The notes: generated from the letters alone by a model not told the origin. Shown: positions 1 to 7,505, numbered from the stretch's first letter. The stretch is 64,000 nt of DNA from Oceanobacter mangrovi (GCF_019740315.1 NZ_JAHXZR010000002.1:126001-190000), one strand, 5' to 3'. Numbers and translations are program-made.

Positions 1-1
1 C

Positions 2-304
2 ACCGGTTCTACAGCATCGTTATCTGCCCTTGCTGTCTTCTGTTCAGCAGAGGCTTCCGAAGACACTTTTATCCCCTTCGCCGACATCGCGGTCGATAAC
101 TCTCAGGTCGTCAGCGGCGGGGTGGAAAGGGGTCTTACGTCTCGCTTTTTGTTGGATGCTGATTTGGGGTTCGGTTATGACCAGCTCATGCTGCAGCCGG
201 ATATTCAGTTTATCCAGCATCCTTCTGGTTTGAACGAGATACGCGATGCATGGGTGCTGACGCTTTCCATCGAAGTGAATGCCTTTTACGGAGTTACGCT
301 ATGA
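2..304 (+). CDS. C-terminal part of a small exported protein, 5' end outside the window
   Basis: An open frame runs from the left edge to a TGA at 302-304. Its first visible residues ([17 protein letters not shown]) look like the end of a Sec signal peptide cut after CSA, so the mature protein would be about 80-85 residues and little of the gene is missing. I do not recognise the family. The TGA overlaps the ATG of the chemotaxis receptor (ATGA), so the two are probably cotranslated. The product may be a periplasmic partner of that receptor; this is inference from position only. Confidence 0.55.
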   Translation, partial: TGSTASLSALAVFCSAEASEDTFIPFADIAVDNSQVVSGGVERGLTSRFLLDADLGFGYDQLMLQPDIQFIQHPSGLNEIRDAWVLTLSIEVNAFYGVTL

Positions 305-2307
305 CACTATCCAGCAAAGCATCATTGGGCCTTGGATTAATGGCCGTCACCATCATCTTGATTGCTGCAGTCGGCTTTTATGGCATTCATCGTCTCAGCA
401 GTTCGCTCGGTTATGTGGTGGGCCCGGCCTGGGATTCCGCCGATGGTGCAATGGAAACGACTATCGAATTGCAAAAGCAAATGCTCGACATAGAAATGAT
501 GCTCGCAGGCAAACCGTTGGATACAGCCGCGCATCAACAGAGCAAAAAATCGGTGGCACAGGCAAGCAGCCGACTTGAAGCGAGCAGTCTTGTACCAACG
601 GATGTGCTCGCATCATTACGTGAAGCCCAATCAGATAGGGAAGCCAGGGAAAACAACCTGATTTCTGACTACAACCGGTTTGCAACATCCCGGAAGGAGT
701 TTCAGCGAGTGACTGCAGAATTAGTGACCTTGCTGGGAGAACTCGAAGAACAAGGCGATAGAGCTGTGGAGGTGCTGGAAAGCAATCCAGACACCATGAT
801 CAGCTGGAATAGCGGACTGAGTGTTAAATGGGAGGCGGCTGATGGTGGTATGGAATCAACCATTGGGCTATTAAAACAACTCTATCTGCTTGAACGGCTT
901 CTGAGAGGGGAATATCCCGTCTTGATGGAAAAACAATTAAAGCAGGCTTCGACGTTCATGGACGACGCCATAAGCGGCATGTTGCAAACCGGGGCTTTTA
1001 CCGCTCCCTCGACCACGGTGCCCGGACAGTCCCAGGAACAGGCGCTGAACCAGCAAATTGCTCAATTCAGGGATTTGCTGGAACAAGTCATACAAAATTA
1101 CAAAACCTATATGCAGTCAAATACAGGCTACCAGGTGTCAACAGACAATTTGAAGATGCTATTAGGAAATATTGAAGAAATTGCTGACGGCAAGGTCGAC
1201 GAGCAGGTTCTCGCCAGTGAAAGTACCGTAGATTCAGTCTATTTACTGATGACGACCGTTTTTATAGCCGGGCTCCTGATAGCAGGTTTTCTCGCCGTTA
1301 TGACAAGAAAAATGGTTATGTCGCCGTTAATCGCAATCACCGAACGCATCCGCAATATCGCTATGGGAGATGGCGATCTGACCAAACGTACAGGCTTTTC
1401 CCGCGATGACGAAATAGGGGATTTGTCCCGCTTTGTCGACCAGTTTATTGAACGGCTGCAAATTATGATTTCAGGAATTAAAAATAACGGCATCACCATT
1501 CGGGATTTGGTGATTCGTACCAGTAGCAGCGCAGATGTCATTAACAGCAGTTCAGAAAAAACGGCCTGCCAGGCAGACGAAGTAGCTGTTGCCAGTGAGC
1601 AGATGTCACAGGTTTCACGGGAAATTGCCGCCAGTTGCGTAGGTGCCGCTGACAGTGCTGAACGAGTCAGCAAGCTGGCGGTGCTTGGTGAACAGCGCGT
1701 ACAGGAGACCGTCAGCAGTATGCAGGCAATCACAGGGCGGGTCTCGGCCAGCTCAGAGTCCATTGCCTCGTTAAAAGAACAGGCAGGTAAAATTGGCGAT
1801 ATTGTGTCAGTGATTGCCGGTATCTCTGAGCAAACCAATTTGCTGGCGCTCAATGCGGCAATTGAAGCGGCCAGAGCGGGAGAACAAGGCCGGGGTTTCG
1901 CGGTAGTCGCGGATGAAGTCCGCACACTGGCGCAACGTACTGCAGATTCCACCACTGAAATTACTGACGTGATAAGAACGATTCAGAACCAGACTAATCA
2001 GTGTTTTACCCTGATGGAAAGCTGCGTCGGAGAAGTCAGCGACGGCATGACCAAATCTGCAGGAGCCAGCGAATCGCTCGATGAAATTCGTCAACAAATG
2101 ACAGAGCTGTCGATGTTGATCACACAAATATCAACGGCAACAGAACAGCAGACGGTGACCATTACGGAAGTATCGTCGAAGGTGCAGACCATCGCATCGC
2201 TGGCACAGCAATCCAATGCGGATGCACGTCAGAGCAGTGACTTTATGCGCAAGTTAAGCCACAGCAGTGATGAACTGGATAGCGAACTTGCTCAGTTTAC
2301 CGTGTAG
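301..2307 (+). CDS. Methyl-accepting chemotaxis protein
   Basis: A 668-residue transmembrane chemoreceptor that passes a periplasmic signal to CheA/CheW. Transmembrane helix 1 lies at about residues 8-30 and helix 2 at about 313-335, followed by a HAMP linker and a long cytoplasmic coiled coil. The signalling tip at about 505-540 has the family motif [19 protein letters not shown]. The periplasmic part (about 31-312) contains an internal duplication: [18 protein letters not shown] near residue 43 and [18 protein letters not shown] near 176. There is no CheR-tethering pentapeptide at the C terminus. I chose ATG 301 rather than an upstream in-frame codon because it has GGAG at a suitable distance and forms an ATGA overlap with the preceding gene. 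The ligand cannot be told from the sequence. Confidence 0.95.
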   Translation: MTLSSKASLGLGLMAVTIILIAAVGFYGIHRLSSSLGYVVGPAWDSADGAMETTIELQKQMLDIEMMLAGKPLDTAAHQQSKKSVAQASSRLEASSLVPTDVLASLREAQSDREARENNLISDYNRFATSRKEFQRVTAELVTLLGELEEQGDRAVEVLESNPDTMISWNSGLSVKWEAADGGMESTIGLLKQLYLLERLLRGEYPVLMEKQLKQASTFMDDAISGMLQTGAFTAPSTTVPGQSQEQALNQQIAQFRDLLEQVIQNYKTYMQSNTGYQVSTDNLKMLLGNIEEIADGKVDEQVLASESTVDSVYLLMTTVFIAGLLIAGFLAVMTRKMVMSPLIAITERIRNIAMGDGDLTKRTGFSRDDEIGDLSRFVDQFIERLQIMISGIKNNGITIRDLVIRTSSSADVINSSSEKTACQADEVAVASEQMSQVSREIAASCVGAADSAERVSKLAVLGEQRVQETVSSMQAITGRVSASSESIASLKEQAGKIGDIVSVIAGISEQTNLLALNAAIEAARAGEQGRGFAVVADEVRTLAQRTADSTTEITDVIRTIQNQTNQCFTLMESCVGEVSDGMTKSAGASESLDEIRQQMTELSMLITQISTATEQQTVTITEVSSKVQTIASLAQQSNADARQSSDFMRKLSHSSDELDSELAQFTV

Positions 2308-2493
2308 GGAACAGCTGGTTTTGCTATCACAGTCTGCAATCTGACGGGTGACAGCCTGTCAGCTGTAATATTCACGTTGAAGCCAACAGCGGGGGTGGGG
2401 CTTGGAATACATCATGATCCGTTAGTTAATCGAATGCCGCGGAGCCATCTTAAAGAAGGGGGCAGGCCCTTGTATTTGAATGATTTTTTATAA

Positions 2494-2652
2494 CTATAAT
2501 ATCACCGGGCTTGGAACGACCTTATTGATAAGCCCCATTTTTTCAATAAATTGATCTGCTACATTTTTAGATGTGTCCGTAATAACGGGGTAAAACCATA
2601 TATCACATTTGGCCAGGCTAAACGGGGCGCATTGGAGCCGCTTGTTAAGTGT
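2494..2652 (-). pseudogene. C-terminal remnant of a cassette gene at the distal end of the integron array
   Basis: Reading leftward past the stop of the neighbouring gene (TAA at 2653-2655), the same frame stays open to a TAG at 2494-2496. It encodes a plausible protein end (CDIWFYPVITDTSKNV... IEKMGLINKVV). It begins with a half attC (TTAACAAGCGGC on the minus strand at about 2637-2648) whose second arm is missing. The simplest reading is a fusion of a truncated attC with the tail of an older cassette gene. The rest of 2308-2493 holds only a short inverted repeat (CTGACGGG/CCTGTCAG at about 2341-2362) after the receptor gene and nothing else I can name. Confidence 0.3.
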
Positions 2653-3105
2653 TTACAGGGCACGATAGTAGACATCAATATTGTGTGATGTGGCTAAATA
2701 CTTTGACCCATTTTGAGAAAAACAAACGTTCCTAACTTCCTTTTCTTCGTATTTGTCTCCACCCACGATGGTTTTCTTTAGAGTTGTTGAACTTGCACAA
2801 AAGCTATTGCCACCCACAGATTCAATGACTGTATTTTCAGGTGCAGAATGTGGCATAGAGCTTGGTTTTCCGACAGCTTTCATCGACGCCAATAACTGGC
2901 GTTTTGAAACAGACCGAGTATCCGCCCCCATGCCTGGGATATGCAAAGTTTGACTGATTTTATATTCCTTACCAAGCCACGGAGAGAATGAAGATACATT
3001 ATTACTCATGTAAGCTTTTTCGAAATCGAGATAAATTGCAATTTTCTCGTCACCTGCTTGTGCGAAAGCAGATAACAAGACAACGATCCATAATAGATGC
3101 TTCAT
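2653..3105 (-). CDS. Small secreted protein of unknown function (integron cassette gene)
   Basis: A 150-residue protein with a clear signal peptide (MKHLLWIVVLLSAFAQAGD, cleavage after AQA). ATG 3105 was chosen because an AAGGAAG ribosome site lies just upstream and the signal peptide starts there; longer versions begin inside the attC. The mature part has several Cys residues (SFCASST, VCFSQNG) that could form a disulfide. I do not recognise the family. It lies between two attC-like sites in an array of same-strand genes, so it is the last intact cassette gene of the array. It probably acts in the periplasm. Confidence 0.7.
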   Translation of the reverse strand: MKHLLWIVVLLSAFAQAGDEKIAIYLDFEKAYMSNNVSSFSPWLGKEYKISQTLHIPGMGADTRSVSKRQLLASMKAVGKPSSMPHSAPENTVIESVGGNSFCASSTTLKKTIVGGDKYEEKEVRNVCFSQNGSKYLATSHNIDVYYRAL

Positions 3106-3114
3106 ACTCTTCCT

Positions 3115-3175
3115 TACACTTAGCACTGAAAGCAGGGGCGGCGAAGCCATCCCAGCCTGCCTTTGCTTATTAGTA
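3115..3175 (-). repeat. attC recombination site
   Basis: Read on the minus strand, the sequence folds into an imperfect hairpin. The arms start at CTAATAAGCAAAGGCAGG and end at CCTGCTTTCAGTGCTAAG, with a TTCG-type loop. Arm length, bulged bases and position directly after a cassette gene fit an integron attC, although the terminal core bases are degenerate. Confidence 0.6.
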
Positions 3176-3178
3176 CAC

Positions 3179-3652
3179 TTACCACTGGATTTCAATCGGA
3201 GTGCCGACATCTACCCTCTCCATAAAATCATCCATGTCACTATTCGTGAGTGCAATGCAGCCGTTAGTCCAGTTGAACTTTTGAAAGAGGAATGAAAGCC
3301 ATCCTAAACCGTTCTTCTGGCCATGTAGCATGATAAAACCGCCAGGAGATACCCCAAGCTCATCCGCCTTTGCTACATCTTCAGCATTGGGATAGCTGAT
3401 ATGCATAGAACGATAGAACGACGAATCTTCTTTCTTGTAATCCAGAGTATATCGGCCTTCTGGTGTCCGTTCGTCACCGTCCTGGAACTTATGTCCCTTT
3501 GGGTTCGCTCCAAATGCTACATCATATTCAGTTACGACCTGACCTCCTTCCATCAGCATCATACGGTTTTCTGACTTGACTACTTTAACCAAGTCGACCG
3601 ATGCATTTAGTAAGGCCGGATAAAGTGTCAGAAGTAGAAATATACGTTTCAT
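3179..3652 (-). CDS. L,D-transpeptidase (YkuD family), exported; integron cassette gene
   Basis: A 157-residue protein with a signal peptide (MKRIFLLLTLYPALLNAS) and one YkuD catalytic domain. The active-site signature is present: His110 in IMLHGQ and Cys132 in WTNGCIALTN, with the usual substrate-pocket segment ERTPEGRYTLDY near residues 61-72. Enzymes of this family make 3-3 peptidoglycan cross-links or attach lipoproteins to the wall in the periplasm. The protein is short and has no LysM or other binding domain. It sits in its own cassette between two attC sites, which is notable because wall cross-linking enzymes are usually core genes. Confidence 0.88.
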   Translation of the reverse strand: MKRIFLLLTLYPALLNASVDLVKVVKSENRMMLMEGGQVVTEYDVAFGANPKGHKFQDGDERTPEGRYTLDYKKEDSSFYRSMHISYPNAEDVAKADELGVSPGGFIMLHGQKNGLGWLSFLFQKFNWTNGCIALTNSDMDDFMERVDVGTPIEIQW

Positions 3653-3654
3653 AG

Positions 3655-3730
3655 CGAGTAACGCCTCGGTTTAGGGCTGACTGGAGCGCAGCGGAAGGCA
3701 GTCGCAGCCGACAACAACGCCTTGTTATGG
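3655..3730 (-). repeat. attC recombination site
   Basis: On the minus strand the site starts at CCATAACAAGGCG and ends at CGAGGCGTTACTC. Its arms pair as TAACAAGGCG.../...GGCGTTA and GGCTGCGACTG/CAGTCAGCC, with an extrahelical base and a GCTGCGCTC loop. This is a good integron attC fold. Confidence 0.8.
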
Positions 3731-3740
3731 CCAGCAGTTT

Positions 3741-4061
3741 TTACAAGCATGTACCAGCACTATTGATTGAATAATTCGTTACTTTCCCATTAGTATCTGT
3801 CTCAATAGCGATAATTATATGCCACATTGCGCATATGGAATTATCTACTTCTATAGTTTCGAGAATTATTCCCCCTTAATGTGGGAAAGAATTTAATGGA
3901 ACGCCATTGTCACTCTGCCATTTAAAAAGTTCTTCTTTGCTCTTACCAACAGGATCAAAGATTTGGAGCTTCTGTATCCACTCCCGTTCTTTCTCTGTAA
4001 TGATGCTATTTGAGGAGCAAGCAGATACGGCAATAACGAATAAGAAAAGTAATCGCTTCAT
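3741..4061 (-). pseudogene. Small lipoprotein gene interrupted by an in-frame stop (integron cassette)
   Basis: The gene starts at ATG 4061 and encodes a lipoprotein signal with lipobox VSAC (Cys15). After residue 61 (PLNSFPH) a TAA lies at 3876-3878. The same frame then continues without further stops as a normal-looking protein end (GGIILETIEVDN... TNGKVTNYSINSAGTCL) to a TAA at 3741, immediately before the attC. The full-length product would be about 106 residues. I read this as a nonsense mutation in a cassette gene rather than two genes, because the downstream part has no start codon or ribosome site. A 61-residue truncated lipoprotein may still be made. Function unknown. Confidence 0.65.
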
Positions 4062-4073
4062 TATGTTACCTGT

Positions 4074-4145
4074 TGCAATAATGCCCGTAACAGGGGCTGG
4101 GCGAAATCCAGGCCACGGCTGAACTTTGAGCGGCATGTTATGACC
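4074..4145 (-). repeat. attC recombination site
   Basis: On the minus strand the site runs from CATAACATGCCGC to CGGGCATTATTGC, with pairing arms and an inner CCTGG/CCAG stem. It overlaps the stop codon of the next cassette gene, as attC sites often do. The right core is ATTA instead of GTTA, so it may be weakened. Confidence 0.6.
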
Positions 4146-4386
4146 TTGAGTTTGCAGAATTTTTTCCCACCCGATAATTAGCATATATTAGCAGCACTAA
4201 AACAGTAAAGCTTGCAATGGTTGATAGGTACGACCCAAGATAAGAAGGGGCTACGCCATCACCATAAATACGATCACCTGGTCTTATAGAGCCAGCCAGT
4301 AACATATAAGAAATCATCGCTGATTGTGTCAAAAACAGCAGGGTTGGTACGGCAATGATTCCTATTAAAAATTTTTTCCCTTTCAT
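4138..4386 (-). CDS. Small membrane protein of unknown function (integron cassette gene)
   Basis: An 82-residue protein with two predicted transmembrane helices (about residues 6-30 and 54-70) joined by a polar loop (SIRPGDRIYGDG). The start at ATG 4386 (MKGKKFLIGI) was preferred over an upstream alternative because the extra residues fall in a degenerate attC. The stop codon is built into the following attC. I recognise no family. Short membrane proteins without homologues are typical integron cassette products. Confidence 0.6.
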   Translation of the reverse strand: MKGKKFLIGIIAVPTLLFLTQSAMISYMLLAGSIRPGDRIYGDGVAPSYLGSYLSTIASFTVLVLLIYANYRVGKNSANSRS

Positions 4387-4403
4387 CGAATATCTCTTGA
4401 GTA

Positions 4404-4440
4404 CCTTGTTAGGCACAGGACCCCGCGCCCTTGTTAACAA
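4404..4440 (-). repeat. Degenerate or deleted attC
   Basis: Two copies of TAACAAGG lie 24 bases apart on the minus strand, with CCTTGTTA motifs facing the flanking genes. A normal attC has such a box at only one end. This looks like the product of a deletion between two attC sites. Confidence 0.35.
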
Positions 4441-4478
4441 TTATTGATAACACACTAGCTCCTGGTTGAATAATTATA

Positions 4479-4754
4479 TTAGCTTGGATTTTTGGAAAAA
4501 AATTCCAAAAAGATGTGGGGACTTAACAGCAACAGTAAACCTGGTATGAAAGATAAAGCACCTAAGACAAGGGCAGACTTACCGGTTACATAGCTACTTG
4601 GATCAAACCCCTTGATACCGACACCTATTCTTCGCTCTCTCATAACCCGAATTGAATATAGCATCTGAAAAAACCCAACCACACGCCACCCGGGCACCTC
4701 ACCAAATACGAAAAAAGTTACGACCACCAACCCAAAAACAATCCAGCTCAACAA
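4479..4754 (-). CDS. Small membrane protein of unknown function (integron cassette gene)
   Basis: A 91-residue protein with an N-terminal helix (about residues 2-17) and a second one at about 62-82, separated by a basic segment (SIRVMRERRIGVGIKGFD). The only good start is TTG 4754 (MLSWIVFGLV), with AGGA about 13 bases upstream, so the start is uncertain. Upstream lies an attC, downstream a degenerate one. No family recognised. Confidence 0.5.
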   Translation of the reverse strand: MLSWIVFGLVVVTFFVFGEVPGWRVVGFFQMLYSIRVMRERRIGVGIKGFDPSSYVTGKSALVLGALSFIPGLLLLLSPHIFLEFFSKNPS

Positions 4755-4782
4755 ACTTTCTAAATCCTATGAATCTATTATT

Positions 4783-4862
4783 GCCTAATGCCCGGACCTG
4801 GGGCACGTGTTTTTACGCGTCCCTCCACACGTTTCAGTTGCCTCAACGGCCGCTTGTTAGAA
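4783..4862 (-). repeat. attC recombination site
   Basis: On the minus strand the site starts at TCTAACAAGCGGCCG and ends at CGGGCATTAGGC. The arms pair, with an inner ACGTGT/ACACGT stem. It directly follows a cassette gene, whose stop lies a few bases before it. Confidence 0.7.
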
Positions 4863-4868
4863 TGCATG

Positions 4869-5129
4869 TCAAATGATTCCAATGAGTAGACCGCCAATCA
4901 TGATACCCCAATGAGCCACGCCATCTCGATATTCATTCAAAAGCCAGAAATACGCTGTCGCTAGTCCGAAGGCAATCAGGGACATAATCAAAACGCTTAA
5001 AATTTGGCCACCGAATATCAAACCCAGCAAGAGTGCAGCAACTCCATAGACACCAGAGCATAACAATGGATTCTCAGTTCGATATAACAACTGGAGTAGA
5101 CCAACAAGTAAAAGTATTTTAAAAATCAC
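4869..5129 (-). CDS. Small polytopic membrane protein of unknown function (integron cassette gene)
   Basis: An 86-residue, very hydrophobic protein with about three transmembrane segments (residues 2-15, 27-60 in two turns, 74-86). It starts at GTG 5129, preceded by AAGGA at an 8-base distance. The only polar stretch is LLNEYRDGVAHWG near residues 63-75. No family recognised. It occupies a single cassette bounded by attC sites. Confidence 0.55.
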   Translation of the reverse strand: MIFKILLLVGLLQLLYRTENPLLCSGVYGVAALLLGLIFGGQILSVLIMSLIAFGLATAYFWLLNEYRDGVAHWGIMIGGLLIGII

Positions 5130-5139
5130 AGTTTAATCC

Positions 5140-5210
5140 TTCTAACGTCAATCTGTGGGGTGTTAGCCGAATCGAGGTTAAGCACCCCACACGAGCGAAT
5201 TTTATAAGCC
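5140..5210 (-). repeat. attC recombination site
   Basis: On the minus strand the arms run from CTTATAAAATTCG to GACGTTAGAAG, with a perfect inner stem GTGTGGGGTG/CACCCCACA. The left arm overlaps the stop of the upstream cassette gene. Confidence 0.7.
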
Positions 5211-5777
5211 ACTTTTGCTACCTTCATGAACTATAAAACCAATATTACCATTAGGTTTTACTTCAATATTTGGCAGAATATCATCGTTTGTAAATGGCTT
5301 CTCATCAGGGCCTACTCCCAGTAAGTAGTAATGTGAATCGTCTTTTAAATCATAGTGGTAATAACGTGGCTCGTCGCCTATTTGAACATGTGCTGGGTCA
5401 TAAACGAACACCATAGAATTTTCTGGAAGTGATTCGCGCAGGACTTCAAGTGAAGCCGGATAGTTTCCGTTTTGTGTTTTATAAAACTCAATGGCTTGCG
5501 CGAGAGATGTGATTGTGTTTTTACTTAGCTTGGCACGAAGATCATCATATACTCCATCTCTTTGGACAAAGCCGAAATAAAAAAGTGAACCATATAGAAT
5601 GACACTCAAGGCAATGCCGCAAGCACCGATAATTGCCAGTTTCTTACCCCCAGGATTTTTTGTTACCAAGCCCCAAATGATGGCAATGATGCCAAAGATT
5701 ATTCCGATAGCTGGAATAAAAGAAGCTCCACCTATGACATAAGGGAAAGCACCTGGTTTTTCTTGTTCTCCGTTCAT
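5202..5777 (-). CDS. Membrane-anchored protein with a GspG-like C-terminal domain (integron cassette gene)
   Basis: A 191-residue protein. The N-terminal third has two transmembrane helices (about residues 14-38 and 47-68) around a short NPGGKK loop, like DUF4190-type small membrane proteins. The C-terminal part resembles the soluble domain of type II secretion pseudopilin GspG: a helix with AIEFYKTQNGNYPASLEVL, then YYLLGVGPDEKPFTNDDI, the usual calcium-loop region of that fold. There is no prepilin leader or methylation site, so it is not a pseudopilin itself. ATG 5777 is preceded by GGAGAG. It lies in a cassette between two clear attC sites. Function unknown. Confidence 0.65.
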   Translation of the reverse strand: MNGEQEKPGAFPYVIGGASFIPAIGIIFGIIAIIWGLVTKNPGGKKLAIIGACGIALSVILYGSLFYFGFVQRDGVYDDLRAKLSKNTITSLAQAIEFYKTQNGNYPASLEVLRESLPENSMVFVYDPAHVQIGDEPRYYHYDLKDDSHYYLLGVGPDEKPFTNDDILPNIEVKPNGNIGFIVHEGSKSGL

Positions 5778-5794
5778 AACCTCTCCGTGTATGG

Positions 5795-5866
5795 CTTATA
5801 ACGCCGCGCTCACCGGAAAATAAGGAGCGCAGCGAGTTATTTTTCCGTGTGCAGCGCCTTGTTATT
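5795..5866 (-). repeat. attC recombination site (best preserved in the array)
   Basis: On the minus strand the site runs from AATAACAAGGCGCTGCAC to GAGCGCGGCGTTATAAG. The two arms pair over about 25 bases (…CGGAAAAATAA with TTATTTTCCG…), with extrahelical bases and a GCTGCGCTCC loop, the usual plan of marine chromosomal attC sites. The last codons of the upstream gene (NNKALHTEK) are encoded by its left arm. Confidence 0.9.
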
Positions 5867-6748
5867 TAGATTGGCCTCGTACTCAATAAAAATAGTTTTA
5901 TCAGTTATGCTATGAATTTCTTGCCTAATTTTAATTAGGTTATCAATATCACAGAGAAGTATGTATAAACCAGAAACATACTTAATCTTTTCATCATATT
6001 CGGAATAGCGCATAAAACTCCCAGAAATATCCGAGCAGTAATCATTTCCAACCAAAGTTTTCGTGTGACTTTTAATCAAGTCTAATTCATCACTAAATCG
6101 ACGGTCAAACTTTACAAGTGAACGTACATTGTCTATGTCCATATCTCCGTAGATCATATTGGAGTATATCGAATTACGATAATCCAACTCATGACTAAAT
6201 CTTGTTGGTATTAATATTCTCTCAATAACTTCTTGAAGATAACTCTTAAAAGATTCTAACTTAGTGTATATGACTGTTTCATTCTTAACTTTATCTTTGT
6301 GAAGAATGAAAGAAGAATATATATACGAAAATAGGACTTTAAGATATGTACTAGACACGTTCAGTAAATGCTCATTATCATTTTTATAACCAAACCCATA
6401 ATCAAATTCACCTATAATAGATCTTATTCGATTATCAAACTCACTAGAATGCTCTTCGCATGCATTGAACACCTTTTCGATACCGACATTGTAAGCTCGG
6501 TAGTTATCTAAGCTATCTACCACTTTATTAAATTTATCTTCCAAGAAAACGATTCTCGATGTTTTCCGTACCTCTACAATTTTCTCTATTATTCTGTTTG
6601 TGTCTGTATAGTTAATTATATTGTTGTTGACTGTAATTAACGTATCGGGAACTAAATTTTTACTTAAATTAACATCTTCATCTACACGTTTTATCCAACG
6701 TCCAGTAGATTTATCTCTAAGCATTAGTTCTTCTGAAGTATTAGTCAT
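5837..6748 (-). CDS. Hypothetical 303-residue protein, first cassette of the integron array
   Basis: A soluble, charged and strongly AT-rich gene product with no signal peptide or membrane helix and mostly predicted helical segments (for example IIEKIVEVRKTSRIVFLEDKF). I recognise no domain. ATG 6748 is the first Met after a non-coding stretch, and its last residues are encoded within the attC. As the cassette nearest the attI-like junction it would be the most recently inserted and the best expressed, if the array still has a promoter. Base composition is clearly lower in GC than the flagellar genes to the right, consistent with horizontal origin. Confidence 0.7.
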   Translation of the reverse strand: MTNTSEELMLRDKSTGRWIKRVDEDVNLSKNLVPDTLITVNNNIINYTDTNRIIEKIVEVRKTSRIVFLEDKFNKVVDSLDNYRAYNVGIEKVFNACEEHSSEFDNRIRSIIGEFDYGFGYKNDNEHLLNVSSTYLKVLFSYIYSSFILHKDKVKNETVIYTKLESFKSYLQEVIERILIPTRFSHELDYRNSIYSNMIYGDMDIDNVRSLVKFDRRFSDELDLIKSHTKTLVGNDYCSDISGSFMRYSEYDEKIKYVSGLYILLCDIDNLIKIRQEIHSITDKTIFIEYEANLNNKALHTEK

Positions 6749-6835
6749 GTTTTAACTCACTCTATCTTGGCTTGGAGTATAAAAGTTCAGCATTATAACA
6801 GTTAATGAGGTTTAATTTAACGATTGGGCTATAGT

Positions 6836-6842
6836 GGCTAAC
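6836..6842 (-). other. Putative attI/first-cassette junction
   Basis: On the minus strand GTTAGCC occurs as CTGTTAGCC, between the first cassette gene and the integrase remnant. This resembles the simple integron core site G/TTRRRY where a first cassette joins attI. Its position between the divergent integrase remnant and the cassettes is what the integron layout predicts; the motif is short, so the call is tentative. An overlapping 61-residue open frame (6838-7023, minus) falls in this attI region and was not accepted as a gene. Confidence 0.35.
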
Positions 6843-7110
6843 AGCTTATTAGTGCGCATCCGCGCTTTCTGGGTAAACCAGTTTCTGGAAAGGTGCGATA
6901 ATCAGCTGAAATATATGAATAAAATTCCATTTCTAGATCAGTCCATTCTAAGAAAGCGAGCATGCGCATTAACTCCGGTTCGCGTTGCGCATTAATCTGT
7001 AAACCTGCGCAATAACCTTCCATGTATCAATGCCTTACCGTATCAGCGCTAGGGAAAGCGCGCAAGCCTGTCGGAAAAGCGCGCATTGATTTTTCCAATA
7101 CCTGATTTTG

Positions 7111-7126
7111 CTGTCTATATGTACAG
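7111..7126 (+). promoter_or_regulatory. LexA-binding site in front of the integrase remnant
   Basis: CTGTCTATATGTACAG is a full match to the proteobacterial SOS box CTGT-N8-ACAG. It lies about 27 bases upstream of the first recognisable integrase codon, followed by AT-rich TATTAAT and a ribosome site AGAGGAGA. Integron integrases are commonly repressed by LexA through a box at this place, so the site supports the identity of the remnant behind it. Confidence 0.8.
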
Positions 7127-7152
7127 TATTAATTCAAGAGGAGAAAGGTGTC

Positions 7153-7290
7153 TACAGCCCGTTTCTGAACGGAATTCGTCGCTTTATGCGCACGTGAGGC
7201 TACAGCCTGAGAACAGAGAAAACCTACGTTTACTGGATACGTTTTTTCATACGATACCAATTTGATGCATCCAGGAATCAGCGATTACCG
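7153..7290 (+). pseudogene. intI: Integron integrase (IntI) N-terminal remnant
   Basis: The plus strand encodes SPFLNGIRRFMRT, then a TGA at 7195-7197 where an Arg codon is expected, then GYSLRTEKTYVYWIRFF followed by IRYQ. This is the SAM-like N-terminal domain of integron tyrosine recombinases, in which a YSLRTEKTY..W...FI pattern is a hallmark. After a likely one-base shift the sequence continues as MHPGISDY, matching the usual HP element, and then ends in repeat DNA near 7290. The catalytic domain with its Tyr is absent. The gene is therefore dead: nonsense mutation, frameshift and truncation. Its orientation, divergent from the cassettes, is the normal integron arrangement. Confidence 0.85.
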
Positions 7291-7433
7291 TAGATAACCC
7301 GTGACCCTACGACGTGTGGCCCTGCGAGAGCTGGCTATAGCGTCAGGCTGGGGTGGTTGGTGTATTACGCTTCGCTAATAGCACCCTACATGTTTGGCAT
7401 TTGCAGGTTCGCCCGGAGTGGTGTTCGGCTGTT

Positions 7434-7451
7434 GTCACGGCATGCCGTGAC
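7434..7451. repeat. 18-base palindrome of a dispersed family
   Basis: GTCACGGCATGCCGTGAC is a perfect palindrome followed by CCTACGG. The same design (18-base palindrome next to CCTAC, or GTAGGG on the other side) recurs at 13076, 13162, 13822, 13868, 13949, 13994, 18874 and 18921. A half copy (CCGTGACCCTACG) lies at about 7299-7311, directly after the integrase remnant. Confidence 0.7.
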
Positions 7452-7505
7452 CCTACGGAGTTGGGAGGTCGGGTTGGTGTATTCCGATTTCCTGCTGTTC
7501 GGCTT

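Noticed and set aside
1239-1955. Long minus-strand frame opposite the chemoreceptor gene
   Set aside because: Antisense shadow of a clear gene; Ser/Ala/Ile-rich composition without domain.
3155-3175. CRISPR-like reading of the repeated hairpins between the small genes
   Set aside because: The spacers are protein-coding and of unequal length, and the hairpins share structure rather than sequence, as attC sites do.
5795-5866. Considered as a rho-independent terminator
   Set aside because: The bulged arms, GTTA/TAAC ends and repeated occurrence after each cassette fit attC better, and no T-run follows.
6838-7023. 61-residue minus-strand frame (start MEGYCAGLQINAQ) between the first cassette and the integrase remnant
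   Set aside because: It lies in the attI/leader region, its stop overlaps the GTTAGCC junction, it has no good ribosome site and resembles no family. More likely chance.
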